Origin: a virus
Strand: one strand, 5' to 3'
Length of the DNA: 64,000 nucleotides
IMG/VR virus record: IMGVR_UViG_3300035665_000002
Coordinates: 91,071 to 155,070 of that record
Under the pieces are notes generated by a model, which worked only from the letters and a program-made list of their open reading frames with translations, was not told the DNA's origin and did not search any database. The first letter of the stretch is position 1. Each line of letters starts with the position of its first letter. Below, in pieces: positions 11,036 through 20,182 of this stretch. The translations under genes and the position numbers were made by a program.

Positions 11036-11392
11036 CTATATATTAATCTGACCGTCAGAGTCCGTCTTTATTGTGTATATTTCTGCTATACACGTTTGTA
11101 AATCCAAAGTACCTCTATATTCGAAGTTTTCACCGATTAAATGCCGGCCCGTAATACAAATCGGAGCGTAAAATATATGCTCACATTGTCTACGCATATT
11201 AAAATGAAAGATTTCGTCCGTAATACCAAAGGAGTCATAAGTTTTGTTCAATTTGATGACCGCGATATCAGAAAAATATCCCGGGGTTAAGAGTATCGTA
11301 GAGGTTTTGTTACCAAGTATCACAAAACCAGGATGTTTCGCGTACGTTAAATACGATGAAAAGTGTTTGACAGCAATCATAAGAGGTGTCAT
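11036..11392 (-). CDS. Unknown protein, 118 aa
   Basis: Small soluble protein of unknown function. The good frame starts with ATG at 11392, but the TATAAAA element is followed first by another ATG at 11399 in a different frame. That other frame is open for only about 29 codons. Either initiation skips the first ATG, or a one-base change separates the element from the frame. Confidence 0.7.
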   Translation of the reverse strand: MTPLMIAVKHFSSYLTYAKHPGFVILGNKTSTILLTPGYFSDIAVIKLNKTYDSFGITDEIFHFNMRRQCEHIFYAPICITGRHLIGENFEYRGTLDLQTCIAEIYTIKTDSDGQINI

Positions 11393-11399
11393 AAGACAT

Positions 11400-11416
11400 T
11401 TTTATAATATTATAAA
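11400..11416. promoter_or_regulatory. Divergent promoter with inverted TATAAAA elements
   Basis: TTTTATAATATTATAAAA is an inverted repeat serving the minus-strand gene at 11392 and the plus-strand gene at 11417. The plus-strand side runs directly into ACG. Confidence 0.65.
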
Positions 11417-12058
11417 ACGACAACACCAAATTTGGCATACCCTAGCCTCAAACAGGTTGGCGATGATATTGCGAAGACTGCAGCCGAAGCAAAATCGGCG
11501 ATGATTTTGACAGCTATTCTCACTATTGTATTGATCGTGGCTGTATTTTACATACTACACGAAAGACGCCGCATAGACGATCTTCAGAATGGACCGCCGT
11601 CGGAGAATGAAATCACTGTCGCCGATATATTAGAGACCACTCATTTACGTCTATTTGTAACACTGTCGACGTTGGCAGCGATTTTCGGTGCATTATATCT
11701 TACATACTATATTGTCAAGACCGAAAAGCGTGACGCTACAACTCTTGTTTATGCCTTCGTTATTGGTCTTCTTGGATATGTCGGATTCAGAATTTTCCTG
11801 TCAAGCCTAAACATTACCACAGAAAAAGCCACAGCGATGCCAACGTTCGTTTACGAATCTATCAAAAATGTCGAGAATATGGCATCGATGGGAGCTTTTA
11901 TTCTCCTTGGATTTTTGGTGAGTTTGCACGTCTTTGCAAAGCCTCCGCCGTCAATGCCCACGGGATCTGGAAAAGGCGCAGAATATGTACCTGGTGGTTT
12001 CATTGATTTCTCGAGTCTAAACGCCATCCAGCGACGTGCTGTAACTGCATCTTCTTAA
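11417..12058 (+). CDS. Four-pass membrane protein, about 213 aa, ACG start
   Basis: Predicted integral membrane protein with hydrophobic segments at about residues 29-48, 79-99, 110-128 and 156-174, and a polar C-terminal tail containing GKGAEYVPGG. TATAAA is followed by ACG at 11417, which is in frame. The first in-frame ATG is about 28 residues later, just before the first membrane segment, so an ATG start would give a very short N terminus. Possibly a virion membrane protein; function unknown. Confidence 0.75.
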   Translation, partial: TTTPNLAYPSLKQVGDDIAKTAAEAKSAMILTAILTIVLIVAVFYILHERRRIDDLQNGPPSENEITVADILETTHLRLFVTLSTLAAIFGALYLTYYIVKTEKRDATTLVYAFVIGLLGYVGFRIFLSSLNITTEKATAMPTFVYESIKNVENMASMGAFILLGFLVSLHVFAKPPPSMPTGSGKGAEYVPGGFIDFSSLNAIQRRAVTASS

Positions 12059-12076
12059 TCTACGATTTTAAATTAA

Positions 12077-12091
12077 TATATTTATAATATA
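12077..12091. terminator. Inverted repeat between convergent genes
   Basis: TATATT, loop TAT, AATATA, between the stops at 12058 (+) and 12109 (-). Confidence 0.55.
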
Positions 12092-12108
12092 AACTAACAC
12101 ATACTTTT

Positions 12109-12540
12109 TTACATCATTGTAGATGACAATCCTACGAAAAAACCACCAGGAGAATCGCCGCGTAAAGTGAGCTCTCGATAATGCTGACATGCAACACATT
12201 CAGAACATATCATGGTAACGAAAATATCATGTTCGTAATTGTTGGTCTCGATGCCGTATCGTGAATGTATATTATCTCTCATTTTCATTAAAAGTAGTGG
12301 CCCAATTGGTAATTGTGGACAATATACTCCACAGCACATTAAAACCACACAACATTCAATGGAGAGATCACGATTCCCGTGCTTGAGGAAATTGTACTGT
12401 CTTGAAAGTTGACACGGATAACAACAGAGAACGTCTAGCGTCGACATTGGGTAGTCAAAACAGTCAAGTATTCCGGTTTTCCACGATTGCTTCGGTATAA
12501 GTCTATTCTCTTCCACAGGAGGTGCCGTCGCCGTGTACAT
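12109..12540 (-). CDS. PLAC8-family Cys-rich protein
   Basis: Matches the PLAC8 (cornifelin-like) family. It has W...GILDCFDYP, then a CCYPC block, a Cys-rich hydrophobic centre, R followed by a YGI element, and a C-terminal C..CV.CQHYREL block, all in the family order. PLAC8 proteins in eukaryotes are small membrane-associated proteins linked to cell size and metal handling. In a virus this one was probably acquired from a host; its role is unknown. Length (143 aa) is normal. ATG follows AATAAAAT. Confidence 0.85.
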   Translation of the reverse strand: MYTATAPPVEENRLIPKQSWKTGILDCFDYPMSTLDVLCCYPCQLSRQYNFLKHGNRDLSIECCVVLMCCGVYCPQLPIGPLLLMKMRDNIHSRYGIETNNYEHDIFVTMICSECVACQHYRELTLRGDSPGGFFVGLSSTMM

Positions 12541-12600
12541 ATTTTATTCAGATTATTAAAAATCCTTCCTAAATGTCACAGTCAGCGCCACGGTATACAC

Positions 12601-12616
12601 GATCTCGTCCGAGATC
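12601..12616. terminator. GC-containing hairpin after the 12620 gene
   Basis: GATCTCG, loop TC, CGAGATC, four bases downstream of the stop of the minus-strand gene at 12620. It differs from the AT-only hairpins elsewhere. Confidence 0.5.
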
Positions 12617-12619
12617 CTT

Positions 12620-13738
12620 TTAAAGGCCGTTATATTTGCGATAATCTCGGTATGTGAGTATCAACAAAAATACTAGACATCCAACGACAGTCACAGCAAA
12701 AATGGTACCAAGGTTATCGATATATCGAATTATTTTCACCAAAGCTCCATCGATCTTTGTTGCGACATGTACGGCACCATGTAAACCTTTTTGTATATCA
12801 AACGAAGCATCACTTATTCCTGTTTTTGCACGTTCCGACGTTCGTATGGCTGTTTTTGTCACCGTGGCAAGCATTTTGCAGGTTTCCTCCTTCACAGATT
12901 TCACTTCCACAATCGCCAATTTAACAGCGGTATTTACCTCTGTGTTAGCCTCATTTAACATGTCCTGGACGATACTCATGGATTCGTTCAGGGCCGCCTC
13001 AAAGTCTTTTACAATGATGTCTATCATGTTTTCGCATGCATGTAGTAAATTCTTGGCAACGGTTAGAATGTTTTCGGCTATAATTTGAAACACGAGACAC
13101 GTATCCACGACGCTAGATCGCACTGTGAAAGACATTGCTGTCGGTAGCGTTCCGATAGCTTTACCGATAGTCGCTACGGCTTCATTTATGATTGGTACGT
13201 CAGCATTCATGGTATTTGTCAAATCCAGATTTACAGTCGCTGTTAGACCATCAAACGCGGTTGTTAACTTTGACATCAAAACAGATCCTTGAGCATACGC
13301 AGTTTGTTGGAGTTTTAACAGTGCGTCGAAAGTGTCGGCGGCGACCTCGAGAACATCTTTAATGTCCTTGTGAACGGTCTTTGATGTTCCTGTTATGATG
13401 AGCATCGTAAAACGTATTTCAGATTCCAAAACACCGGCAATTTTTGGAACAATGGTTATCAGCTGATCGATAATGAAACCTGACGCCGCAACAGTGTTCC
13501 CAAACCCTGGGAATACATCTTCGACAGCAGTGGCTATAAATTTTATTAAACCCCCTAAAACATTACTTACAACGAAATGTACGATATCTTGAACAGGGCC
13601 TTTGAATTCGTTAAAAGCTTCGGTCAAAAGCCCTCGTATGGGCGAAATAATGTCACCGAACAACGATCTCGTCACAGGAGGCATTGACAGATCTATTTCA
13701 CATTCTGCGTATACCTCTATGGACTCGGTTGATCCTAT
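12620..13738 (-). CDS. Tail-anchored helical protein, paralogue of the 29513 gene, ATA start
   Basis: About 372 residues, mostly long amphipathic helices rich in Ala, Val, Thr and Asp, with one hydrophobic segment at the C terminus followed by a short basic tail. The paralogue at 29513-30451 shares the N-terminal LS..PPV-like region, the helical body and the C-terminal anchor. The frame is open far upstream over the 13741 gene, but TATAAAA is followed by ATA at 13738. An in-frame ATG lies about 18 residues later (MPPVTRSLFGD). Either start is possible. Its make-up resembles membrane-anchored virion proteins. Confidence 0.75.
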   Translation of the reverse strand: MGSTESIEVYAECEIDLSMPPVTRSLFGDIISPIRGLLTEAFNEFKGPVQDIVHFVVSNVLGGLIKFIATAVEDVFPGFGNTVAASGFIIDQLITIVPKIAGVLESEIRFTMLIITGTSKTVHKDIKDVLEVAADTFDALLKLQQTAYAQGSVLMSKLTTAFDGLTATVNLDLTNTMNADVPIINEAVATIGKAIGTLPTAMSFTVRSSVVDTCLVFQIIAENILTVAKNLLHACENMIDIIVKDFEAALNESMSIVQDMLNEANTEVNTAVKLAIVEVKSVKEETCKMLATVTKTAIRTSERAKTGISDASFDIQKGLHGAVHVATKIDGALVKIIRYIDNLGTIFAVTVVGCLVFLLILTYRDYRKYNGL

Positions 13739-13740
13739 TT

Positions 13741-14244
13741 TTATACGATTTTGTTTTTGTTCGCGCCAAAATATTTCGTTGATCGACAATTCCAATAGAG
13801 AGTCAAAGCAACGGCTATACAAGCAACTGATAATATTTGAAAACCGGTTTTCAAATGATGTGTAACACCGAGCCATTCGTGACCAAGATAGAAATTCGGC
13901 ACAGACAACAAAATCGACAACAGTCCGCCAAATACCAACAAATTCATGACGTCGTGGTTCCCAGAATAATTTTCTGAAAGATGATTTATAAGCGTTACTG
14001 TAACTATTATAGAAATGGCCAATGTTCCAGAATGCAAAACAGTGCAATCATCGTCGCGGGAGCCTGGATGCCACACTAGTAATGCGAGTGGTATAGTAAA
14101 AATGAGTCCCACGAAAAACGATAAAAATGATGGTTCTTTGGTGCAGACATATACCAAAATAATGATCCATATGACAAGAAAAATGGCATGAATAATACGA
14201 ATAATCCTGCGGACTTTTTCTTCATGTTCCTCGTCGTCCGGCAC
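13741..14244 (-). CDS. Five-pass membrane protein, GTG start likely
   Basis: About 168 residues with an acidic N terminus and five hydrophobic segments spread to the C terminus; function unknown. The 5' end reads ATG TTT ATA AAA GTG. GTG at 14244 is placed directly after TATAAAA like other starts here, whereas ATG at 14256 would put the element inside the gene. The stop TAA is part of the TATAAA of the next gene (13738). Confidence 0.75.
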   Translation of the reverse strand: MPDDEEHEEKVRRIIRIIHAIFLVIWIIILVYVCTKEPSFLSFFVGLIFTIPLALLVWHPGSRDDDCTVLHSGTLAISIIVTVTLINHLSENYSGNHDVMNLLVFGGLLSILLSVPNFYLGHEWLGVTHHLKTGFQILSVACIAVALTLYWNCRSTKYFGANKNKIV

Positions 14245-14272
14245 TTTTATAAACATTTCTGATACGTATAAA
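14245..14272. promoter_or_regulatory. Divergent promoter, RPB1 N-half and membrane protein
   Basis: Contains TATAAAA leading to GTG at 14244 on the minus strand and CGTATAAA leading to ATG at 14273 on the plus strand. Confidence 0.55.
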
Positions 14273-16954
14273 ATGGAGGAAGTCGATGTTACTAAAGTAG
14301 TTACGTCCGTGAATCGTTTGTCAGATTTGTACGCGACGGCAGCGATTACAAATGTTGAATATATATCGACTAGAATCGCAAATCATCACGGTAATTATTT
14401 TGAATGTGTACTGAATCCCAAAAACACCAGCGACCAGATTATGCTTTACGAAGAAGTCACCGGTTCACACCCGATATGTTCTCTCTGTCATAGGCAGAGA
14501 ACGTCAGAATGTATCGGACATCGCTTAGGAATTTTGTTGCCTTTTTTGTACATTCAACCACAATTTACCCACTATTTTATCAAGGTTTTGAACGCTATTT
14601 GTATAAATGTAAATGTCACCAGGGACGGTAAAATAACTCTTAGTGGATGCTGTTCAGGAAGATCGTCGGTAATTAAAACGTCCGGGTCTATTGTATCGCG
14701 AATAACATCTGCGAACAAGTGTCAAAAATGCTCACTGGAGCGCACTGGATCAGAGAAATTTGCTGTAGGAAATTGCGGCGATCTTACTTATACGATAGGC
14801 AAAATGATACATCCTGTTTCATTAAACATGATAATGGAGTATATTACAAAGAATCTAACAAATGTCCAAGAAGCACTTAAAAATTATGGCATCGGTAACG
14901 ACTTGCGTTTTATGGTCTCAGATACATTATATCTACCTCCATATCAACTTCGCCAGGACATGTCTTCGCACAAAAACTACGAAACTTCCAAGTATAAAGA
15001 CATCGTTTTAGAATGTCAAAGTATTCCATATCCGAGATGTCAAGAATCTATAAATTGTTCGTCAAACGAGTATTCTGCAGCATATGCAGCGATATATTCA
15101 AAAATAGCTGCATTAACATGTGCTAAGCCTATAAACCCAGAGTATGAAACACTGTTTCATCGATTACCAACAAAACATGGCTATATCCGTGAACATATTA
15201 CATCGGCGTACGCGTCGAATGTTGGTCGCGGCGTAGTCATTCCATCGCCAGGGAACATCGGAGAATTCGGAATATCTGAGTTTTACAGAAAACTTTGTAC
15301 GTCAGAAATAGCGAATATTTATACGATAAATCGCTTGCGTTTGTTATCGCGGGAAGGACTCGTAGCATGGATTTTACCCTATGGTTCTACACAAACTGAA
15401 AAGTATAAGCCGTCGATGGAAATTCACCTCGGTGATCTCGTTTGGCGCAATTTAATGCAAGGTGATTTCGCAACAGCTAATCGTCAACCAACACTGTATA
15501 GAAAATCACTTATGGGTCATGTTATACGTTATGCAACGCATGCGTGCGTAGAGCTAAATAATGCAGAAACTACCGCATATAATGCCGATCACGATGGTGA
15601 CGAAATGAATACCCATCCAGCATCCAATTTTGCCGCATCTATGGAGTTGCGTTCACATGCACATGTCATTAACAATATTGCTGGTTCAGGTGCTCCAGCA
15701 ATGGCTCCGGTGTTTCACGAATTGGCTATCATGATGATTCTTTCCATAAGGGCAGATTGTGTTGTAGAAAATCCCGATGATTATTTGGGAGCATATACAA
15801 AAACAGCCGATTTAGACCGTAGACTAGCTTCTTATAAATGGCGACGCGAACGCATTTTAGATATCGCTGACAGTACAATTGTACGTACCTATCGTGACGT
15901 TTGTTCACTATTATTTCCAGAAGATTTTACTTATAATGGCCATGCTGGATTGAAAATTCGCGATGGCATTTTGGTAGCCGGTGAGTTCGAGAAAAAGAAC
16001 ATCGGTTTGGTATCGAATTCGATTACACACGCGTTGTTATTTTATTCGTCTAAACGTACTGCCATGTTTATAAATGATGTCATAAAGATTTGTGCAGTAT
16101 ACATGAACACTAACGTTATTTCTTTCAATCCCTCTGACATGATTCAGACAGATGAATACTATGGTTCTATCGCTACGCTAGTGAATTCTGCGCGTCAACA
16201 GTTAGAAGATGTTTTGCAGAAAAAAAGCGTGGCTAGATCTGATTTTGAGCGTGATCAACTAGAACGTAAAATTGCTCTGTTAGCATCGGCACCTGTCACT
16301 CACGTAATGAAATCTCTAAGTCAAACAAAGAATATTTATGAAGCCAGAATTGCCCAAATGCGTACATCCGGTGCCACCGAAGATGACATAAAAGCTGTTC
16401 GTGACGAATGCATGAAAAAGCGCATAAATAACATATTCGAAATCATGTATTTGTCAGAATGTCGAGGAAGTCCAAAAAATGCGACTCAAATGGCGATGAT
16501 TTTGGGTGCACAGTACGTTGGATCAAATAGAACAGATGCCTCAAAAATGCCACTTTTGTACAATCGTCACGCTCAACGTAACCCAGATGGCTCAGAGAAA
16601 CAGACAGCTATAGGCAATGGAATTATCGATAGTAGTTTCATGAATGGTTTAACGCCAGAACAATATGCCATTCACTCTGCACCCGTAAGATATTCGGTAG
16701 TTGTCGGTAAAACAGAGATCGCAAACACTGGATATCGATCGATGCAAATGTCTACTATTCACGGCCAATACGTAGTAGAATCGGATTTGTCACTCACTGG
16801 TGGAAATATGCTTGTTACCAAGTGTGTGGGAGCATTTATGAATCCAGAAACATTGTTGTCAAAATCGTATAAAGGTCACGGTGTAGCACTATTTGTAGAT
16901 CCTACGATATTGGTGAACTCTGTTAATTATATGCTAGATAAAAGTGGACTATGA
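14273..16954 (+). CDS. RNA polymerase largest subunit RPB1, N-terminal half
   Basis: Catalytic part of a viral DNA-directed RNA polymerase. Visible: the clamp zinc site C..C with CIGHRLG (about residues 68-82) and a second C..C (about 150); the LSREGLVAWILPYG block; RQPTLYRKSLMGH before the active site; the Mg-binding loop NADHDGDEMN (about 437), where most family members have NADFDGD; and the NTGYRSMQ segment near the C terminus that matches the conserved TGYIQR region. The protein stops at 893 residues, about where archaeal A' subunits end. The missing C-terminal domain appears to be the 26600-28504 gene. ATG directly follows TATAAA. Confidence 0.93.
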   Translation: MEEVDVTKVVTSVNRLSDLYATAAITNVEYISTRIANHHGNYFECVLNPKNTSDQIMLYEEVTGSHPICSLCHRQRTSECIGHRLGILLPFLYIQPQFTHYFIKVLNAICINVNVTRDGKITLSGCCSGRSSVIKTSGSIVSRITSANKCQKCSLERTGSEKFAVGNCGDLTYTIGKMIHPVSLNMIMEYITKNLTNVQEALKNYGIGNDLRFMVSDTLYLPPYQLRQDMSSHKNYETSKYKDIVLECQSIPYPRCQESINCSSNEYSAAYAAIYSKIAALTCAKPINPEYETLFHRLPTKHGYIREHITSAYASNVGRGVVIPSPGNIGEFGISEFYRKLCTSEIANIYTINRLRLLSREGLVAWILPYGSTQTEKYKPSMEIHLGDLVWRNLMQGDFATANRQPTLYRKSLMGHVIRYATHACVELNNAETTAYNADHDGDEMNTHPASNFAASMELRSHAHVINNIAGSGAPAMAPVFHELAIMMILSIRADCVVENPDDYLGAYTKTADLDRRLASYKWRRERILDIADSTIVRTYRDVCSLLFPEDFTYNGHAGLKIRDGILVAGEFEKKNIGLVSNSITHALLFYSSKRTAMFINDVIKICAVYMNTNVISFNPSDMIQTDEYYGSIATLVNSARQQLEDVLQKKSVARSDFERDQLERKIALLASAPVTHVMKSLSQTKNIYEARIAQMRTSGATEDDIKAVRDECMKKRINNIFEIMYLSECRGSPKNATQMAMILGAQYVGSNRTDASKMPLLYNRHAQRNPDGSEKQTAIGNGIIDSSFMNGLTPEQYAIHSAPVRYSVVVGKTEIANTGYRSMQMSTIHGQYVVESDLSLTGGNMLVTKCVGAFMNPETLLSKSYKGHGVALFVDPTILVNSVNYMLDKSGL

Positions 16955-17414
16955 TTTTATTTACGGAATCATGTTATCACTCGTAATCGTAACTATTTTG
17001 TGTGAAATAGGCGTATATAGAGCAGAAAATTGTGACGATGAATCATCCGAAGACATGGTTATTGATAGTGACAATCACAATGTACATCTGAAATTTTTAT
17101 TACTATTTCGATGGATATCACTTTTGTCGGACTTTTCTCTAGCAATGTCATTTACGGCATTGTCACTAATTCAAACGGGCCATATACGTCATTTTGATAT
17201 CTTTGCGTGGGTATATTTTGGAATACGTTTGGTTATTACTTGTTATTTGCAATATGATAAAAATTTAATACGTGGAAAAGACAGTCTTGCGTGTAATTTT
17301 ATACGATCGGTTCCTGTTGCAACGACAGTGTTTGGATTATTGGCCATTGCTGATATTTTTACGACTTGGGTTGCATCGCACAAATCCAAGACCAAAGAAA
17401 AAATAAAAATTTAA
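16944..17414 (+). CDS. Four-pass membrane protein, 156 aa, GTG start
   Basis: Hydrophobic segments at about residues 5-20, 50-68, 78-98 and 114-134, with an acidic loop after the first. Its start overlaps the end of the RPB1 gene. GTG at 16944 directly follows ATAAAA (the GAT AAA A of RPB1), and the RPB1 stop TGA is read through in the other frame. An ATG lies nine residues inside. Function unknown. Confidence 0.8.
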   Translation: MDYDFIYGIMLSLVIVTILCEIGVYRAENCDDESSEDMVIDSDNHNVHLKFLLLFRWISLLSDFSLAMSFTALSLIQTGHIRHFDIFAWVYFGIRLVITCYLQYDKNLIRGKDSLACNFIRSVPVATTVFGLLAIADIFTTWVASHKSKTKEKIKI

Positions 17415-17420
17415 TAAAAG

Positions 17421-18086
17421 ATGGCTGATTCTAATGCTATGGTTACGATCACAACGGTGATCGTCGCTATTGTAGCGATTGTTGCGATCGTTGTTGCTGC
17501 TTTTGCTTACAGTCGCATTTGTGACTATCACAATGCATTCAAGAGTGGTTCGAAGTGGTATGACCTCGTTTCGGTCACTGAATGGGATGAAGGTGTCGGT
17601 GGTGGTGACTCCGGTGACAAGCGCGTTGATGACGTCCGCAAGATGTTCATGGCAACCGTTGTTTTGAATTTCTTTTTGGCCGTTCCGGTGGGCTTTGCTC
17701 TCTATACTCTGGGAGCTCCCGTGGCCGTCGGCTATGGCATCCTTGCACTCCTCTTGGTCATTTGGTGGACGATGGTATGGTACTACATTGGCAAGATCGG
17801 TAACAACGATGTTCTCAATGGCGGTGAAGTTGAGCCCGATGCCGGATCTACCGGACTTGTCGATGTCAACCATCCGCTGATGTCAGTGGCCTCGTTGAAC
17901 GTTCTCGGCATGGTTCTGCACTCGTTCTTTGCCATCGCTGCGGTCGTTTACATCTACCGTTCCAGGTCAACGTTAAAGAGCGTCAAGGGAGGTGTTGACA
18001 ATTATCTTTCTGTCACTCGGAACGACACGGAGTCAAGGGCTGAGTTCTGGAACAAGGAGCTCGCCAAGCATTCTAAGCGCTTCTAA
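17421..18086 (+). CDS. Four-pass membrane protein with GC-rich codon use, 221 aa
   Basis: Hydrophobic segments near residues 8-30, 73-95, 97-120 and 147-172, with a Gly/Asp-rich loop near 60. Codons are clearly richer in C and G at third positions than in the neighbours, a bias shared with a few other genes here that may be strongly expressed. A virion membrane protein is a reasonable guess. ATG follows AATAAAAG. Confidence 0.85.
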   Translation: MADSNAMVTITTVIVAIVAIVAIVVAAFAYSRICDYHNAFKSGSKWYDLVSVTEWDEGVGGGDSGDKRVDDVRKMFMATVVLNFFLAVPVGFALYTLGAPVAVGYGILALLLVIWWTMVWYYIGKIGNNDVLNGGEVEPDAGSTGLVDVNHPLMSVASLNVLGMVLHSFFAIAAVVYIYRSRSTLKSVKGGVDNYLSVTRNDTESRAEFWNKELAKHSKRF

Positions 18087-18124
18087 GATCATAAGTAATG
18101 TGTTTCCGAAAAAGACATGACTTG

Positions 18125-18139
18125 AATATCATTGATATT
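18125..18139. terminator. 3' inverted repeat after the 17421-18086 gene
   Basis: AATATC, loop ATT, GATATT, about 40 bases past the stop. Confidence 0.5.
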
Positions 18140-18153
18140 TCACTATGGATAAA

Positions 18154-18453
18154 ATGGCCTATTATAATCTGTTTATTGAAGATTGTAACATGTGTCTGCC
18201 AGATTGTGAATGGTGTTACGAACTTGGAGCATTTGTGTTAAAACCCATCTATATTCCAAATCGGTATGGTATACTCATAAATGGCAGAAAGTTCGCGAAT
18301 GTACATGTAGCGAAGCGAGTCTTGTATGAAGAGAAAAGAGATGCGAGAAAGAACGCAGAAGCGTTTAGTGACGATACTCGATTCCCTCTTGCGTACCTTC
18401 CGATTTGGCCACATTATGAGTTAATTGGTACCAATTGGTACCAAATTCGATAA
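18154..18453 (+). CDS. Unknown Cys-rich small protein, 99 aa
   Basis: N-terminal region with DCNMC...CEWC, which could bind a metal ion, then a basic stretch and an aromatic C terminus. No family recognised. ATG at 18154 directly follows GATAAA and is preferred to the in-frame ATG at 18145. The 3' end contains a double GAATTGGTACC-like repeat. Confidence 0.7.
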   Translation: MAYYNLFIEDCNMCLPDCEWCYELGAFVLKPIYIPNRYGILINGRKFANVHVAKRVLYEEKRDARKNAEAFSDDTRFPLAYLPIWPHYELIGTNWYQIR

Positions 18454-18549
18454 TGACACTGTTGTACCGTACTAAATATGTCTTATATTTTTTAAAAGCC
18501 CCTCCTAAGTCATGTATCACTATGTGCTATATTGCATTTGGTACAGAGT

Positions 18550-18965
18550 TATTAACTTTATTTATATTAATTAATATAATAGGATATTTTTTAAATATAC
18601 AGAATCTTATACTTGAAAGAGGGGTGTCTCTTTTTAAGAGGGGGTGTTTATTTTTTAAGTGTCAATCATTTCTTTTAATTTTTGTGTCAATTATATAATA
18701 ATTATTATAAATATAACATAACTATGGTATTTTTAAGTATATTTTAAAAAAGCATTGATTTTCAATTGACATTCAATTGACACCCATTTTCAGGACCTTT
18801 AACATATGTTAAAATTATCGGTAATTTGCGTTGTGATAAATAATTTCACTGAGTCATTGACACTTGTGAATGTCAATGGGGTACCCATTTGTGATGATTT
18901 TTGATCCTGCAGATTCGTTTTATCGGTATTTTTGATTAAATAATTTGCTCCAGAAAGTGATATTT
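18550..18965 (-). repeat. Interspersed intergenic repeat, copy 2 (inverted)
   Basis: Same blocks as copy 1 in reverse orientation, extended by an 18-bp palindrome TTATATTAATTAATATAA at 18562-18579 and two G-rich arms (GAGGGGTGT and GAGGGGGTGT). It fills most of the gap between genes ending at 18453 and starting at 19056. Confidence 0.88.
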
Positions 18966-19055
18966 TTGGAAATGAATTTAGAAAATATATAATAAGGGTT
19001 TCAAATTGAATTTAAGTTAAAATATTTATACACGAAAATACATACGCTATAAAAT

Positions 19056-20159
19056 ATGTACTTCAGTGACGATAGTGACACTGTAATGTCATTTGGCCTA
19101 TACAAAGATTCAAAATTGTCAGATGTACCAGAAGGATATTTAAAATATTTAATCCAAGATTATACACAGTTTCCAGAAGGTATAGCAGCGTATAGAATAC
19201 TTAATAGAATTTGCGTCACTAAGACGCTCAAATGTGTTGATCCAGAACCGTTTAAACTTATAGAAAAGGAGAGTATACCACGCATCGATAGACCAGAAAA
19301 CGTCAACACTGCATTGTATGGATATTTTATAGAATTGATGGTAAAATATGCGCTAGGAGTACGGACGTTCCCTAAAGTCGCAAAATACCTTACCAAAAGT
19401 GGAGACAAGCGTTCAGATCATGTTTATAACAGCCATATCAAAATCATGAAAAAGCCCACAGATTTTGTAAATCTTGCTACATGTTATGTGATTTGTCCAG
19501 AAGACGAATCCAATAAACTATATGTATATGTTTTAAGAAACGAAAATGTCTATGAGAATTTCATGAAAGAAGTCGCCAGAACACTACCACAAACAAATGA
19601 CAGTGACCAACTAACATGTACCGTAAGCGTCGGTGTGGTTTCTGGAGAAATCGATCTCATTATTAATCGCAAATTTCAGATGATTGTCGATATCAAGTGT
19701 AAATATTACGATCCTGTCGAAACGTATAGGCGTCAACTCGTTACGTATGCGGCCTTACATAGACTTCGTTTTGGACCTAAGATACATAAATGCCAGATAT
19801 GGAACTTTATGACGGGTAAACTATTTGAAATGGACGTCACGGATTTAACACATAGTCGGGCAGTTCTTATAGTCAGACATCTTGGAAAAGATCATCCACA
19901 ACATCTAGCACTTTTTGACACTAAAACCGTCGATGTTTCACCGAGCGTCATACCAGACGAAGACTGTCGCCCGGTGCCACACAAAATCAATATAGTTCAA
20001 GATGCGCCAGAGGCTAAAAATGGCTTTATCCATGTTTCCACAGAAGAAAAATCACCCCAGGGAGCCGTTGTTAGCATCATTGAAACAGCCATCAAAGCCA
20101 CTGTTCCCGTGGTATCGGGTTTATTCAGTCGTTTCAAGAAACTCTTGTATCCGAGTTAA
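19056..20159 (+). CDS. PD-(D/E)XK nuclease with N-terminal DUF3820-like segment
   Basis: The N terminus (MSFGLYKDSKLSDVPEGYL, about residues 10-30) matches the short motif found next to exonucleases and in DUF3820. The centre has GEIDLI...IVDIKCKY followed by a RQLVTYAALHRL block (about 195-235), the Asp, Asp-x-Lys and Gln/Tyr elements of Cas4/RecB-type PD-(D/E)XK nucleases. Likely a DNA nuclease in recombination or DNA processing. Length is 367 residues. ATG follows TATAAAAT. The C-terminal 80 residues are unassigned. Confidence 0.8.
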   Translation: MYFSDDSDTVMSFGLYKDSKLSDVPEGYLKYLIQDYTQFPEGIAAYRILNRICVTKTLKCVDPEPFKLIEKESIPRIDRPENVNTALYGYFIELMVKYALGVRTFPKVAKYLTKSGDKRSDHVYNSHIKIMKKPTDFVNLATCYVICPEDESNKLYVYVLRNENVYENFMKEVARTLPQTNDSDQLTCTVSVGVVSGEIDLIINRKFQMIVDIKCKYYDPVETYRRQLVTYAALHRLRFGPKIHKCQIWNFMTGKLFEMDVTDLTHSRAVLIVRHLGKDHPQHLALFDTKTVDVSPSVIPDEDCRPVPHKINIVQDAPEAKNGFIHVSTEEKSPQGAVVSIIETAIKATVPVVSGLFSRFKKLLYPS

Positions 20160-20182
20160 AATGGATTAATAAATATATAAAA

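Noticed and set aside
13745-14047. N-terminal extension of the 12620 gene to 14047
   Set aside because: It lies fully over the membrane protein gene 13741-14244 and upstream of a good start element; the translated extension does not resemble the paralogue.
18435-18698. Hydrophobic 87-residue plus-strand frame
   Set aside because: It runs into the interspersed repeat and has no start element; copy 3 does not keep the frame.
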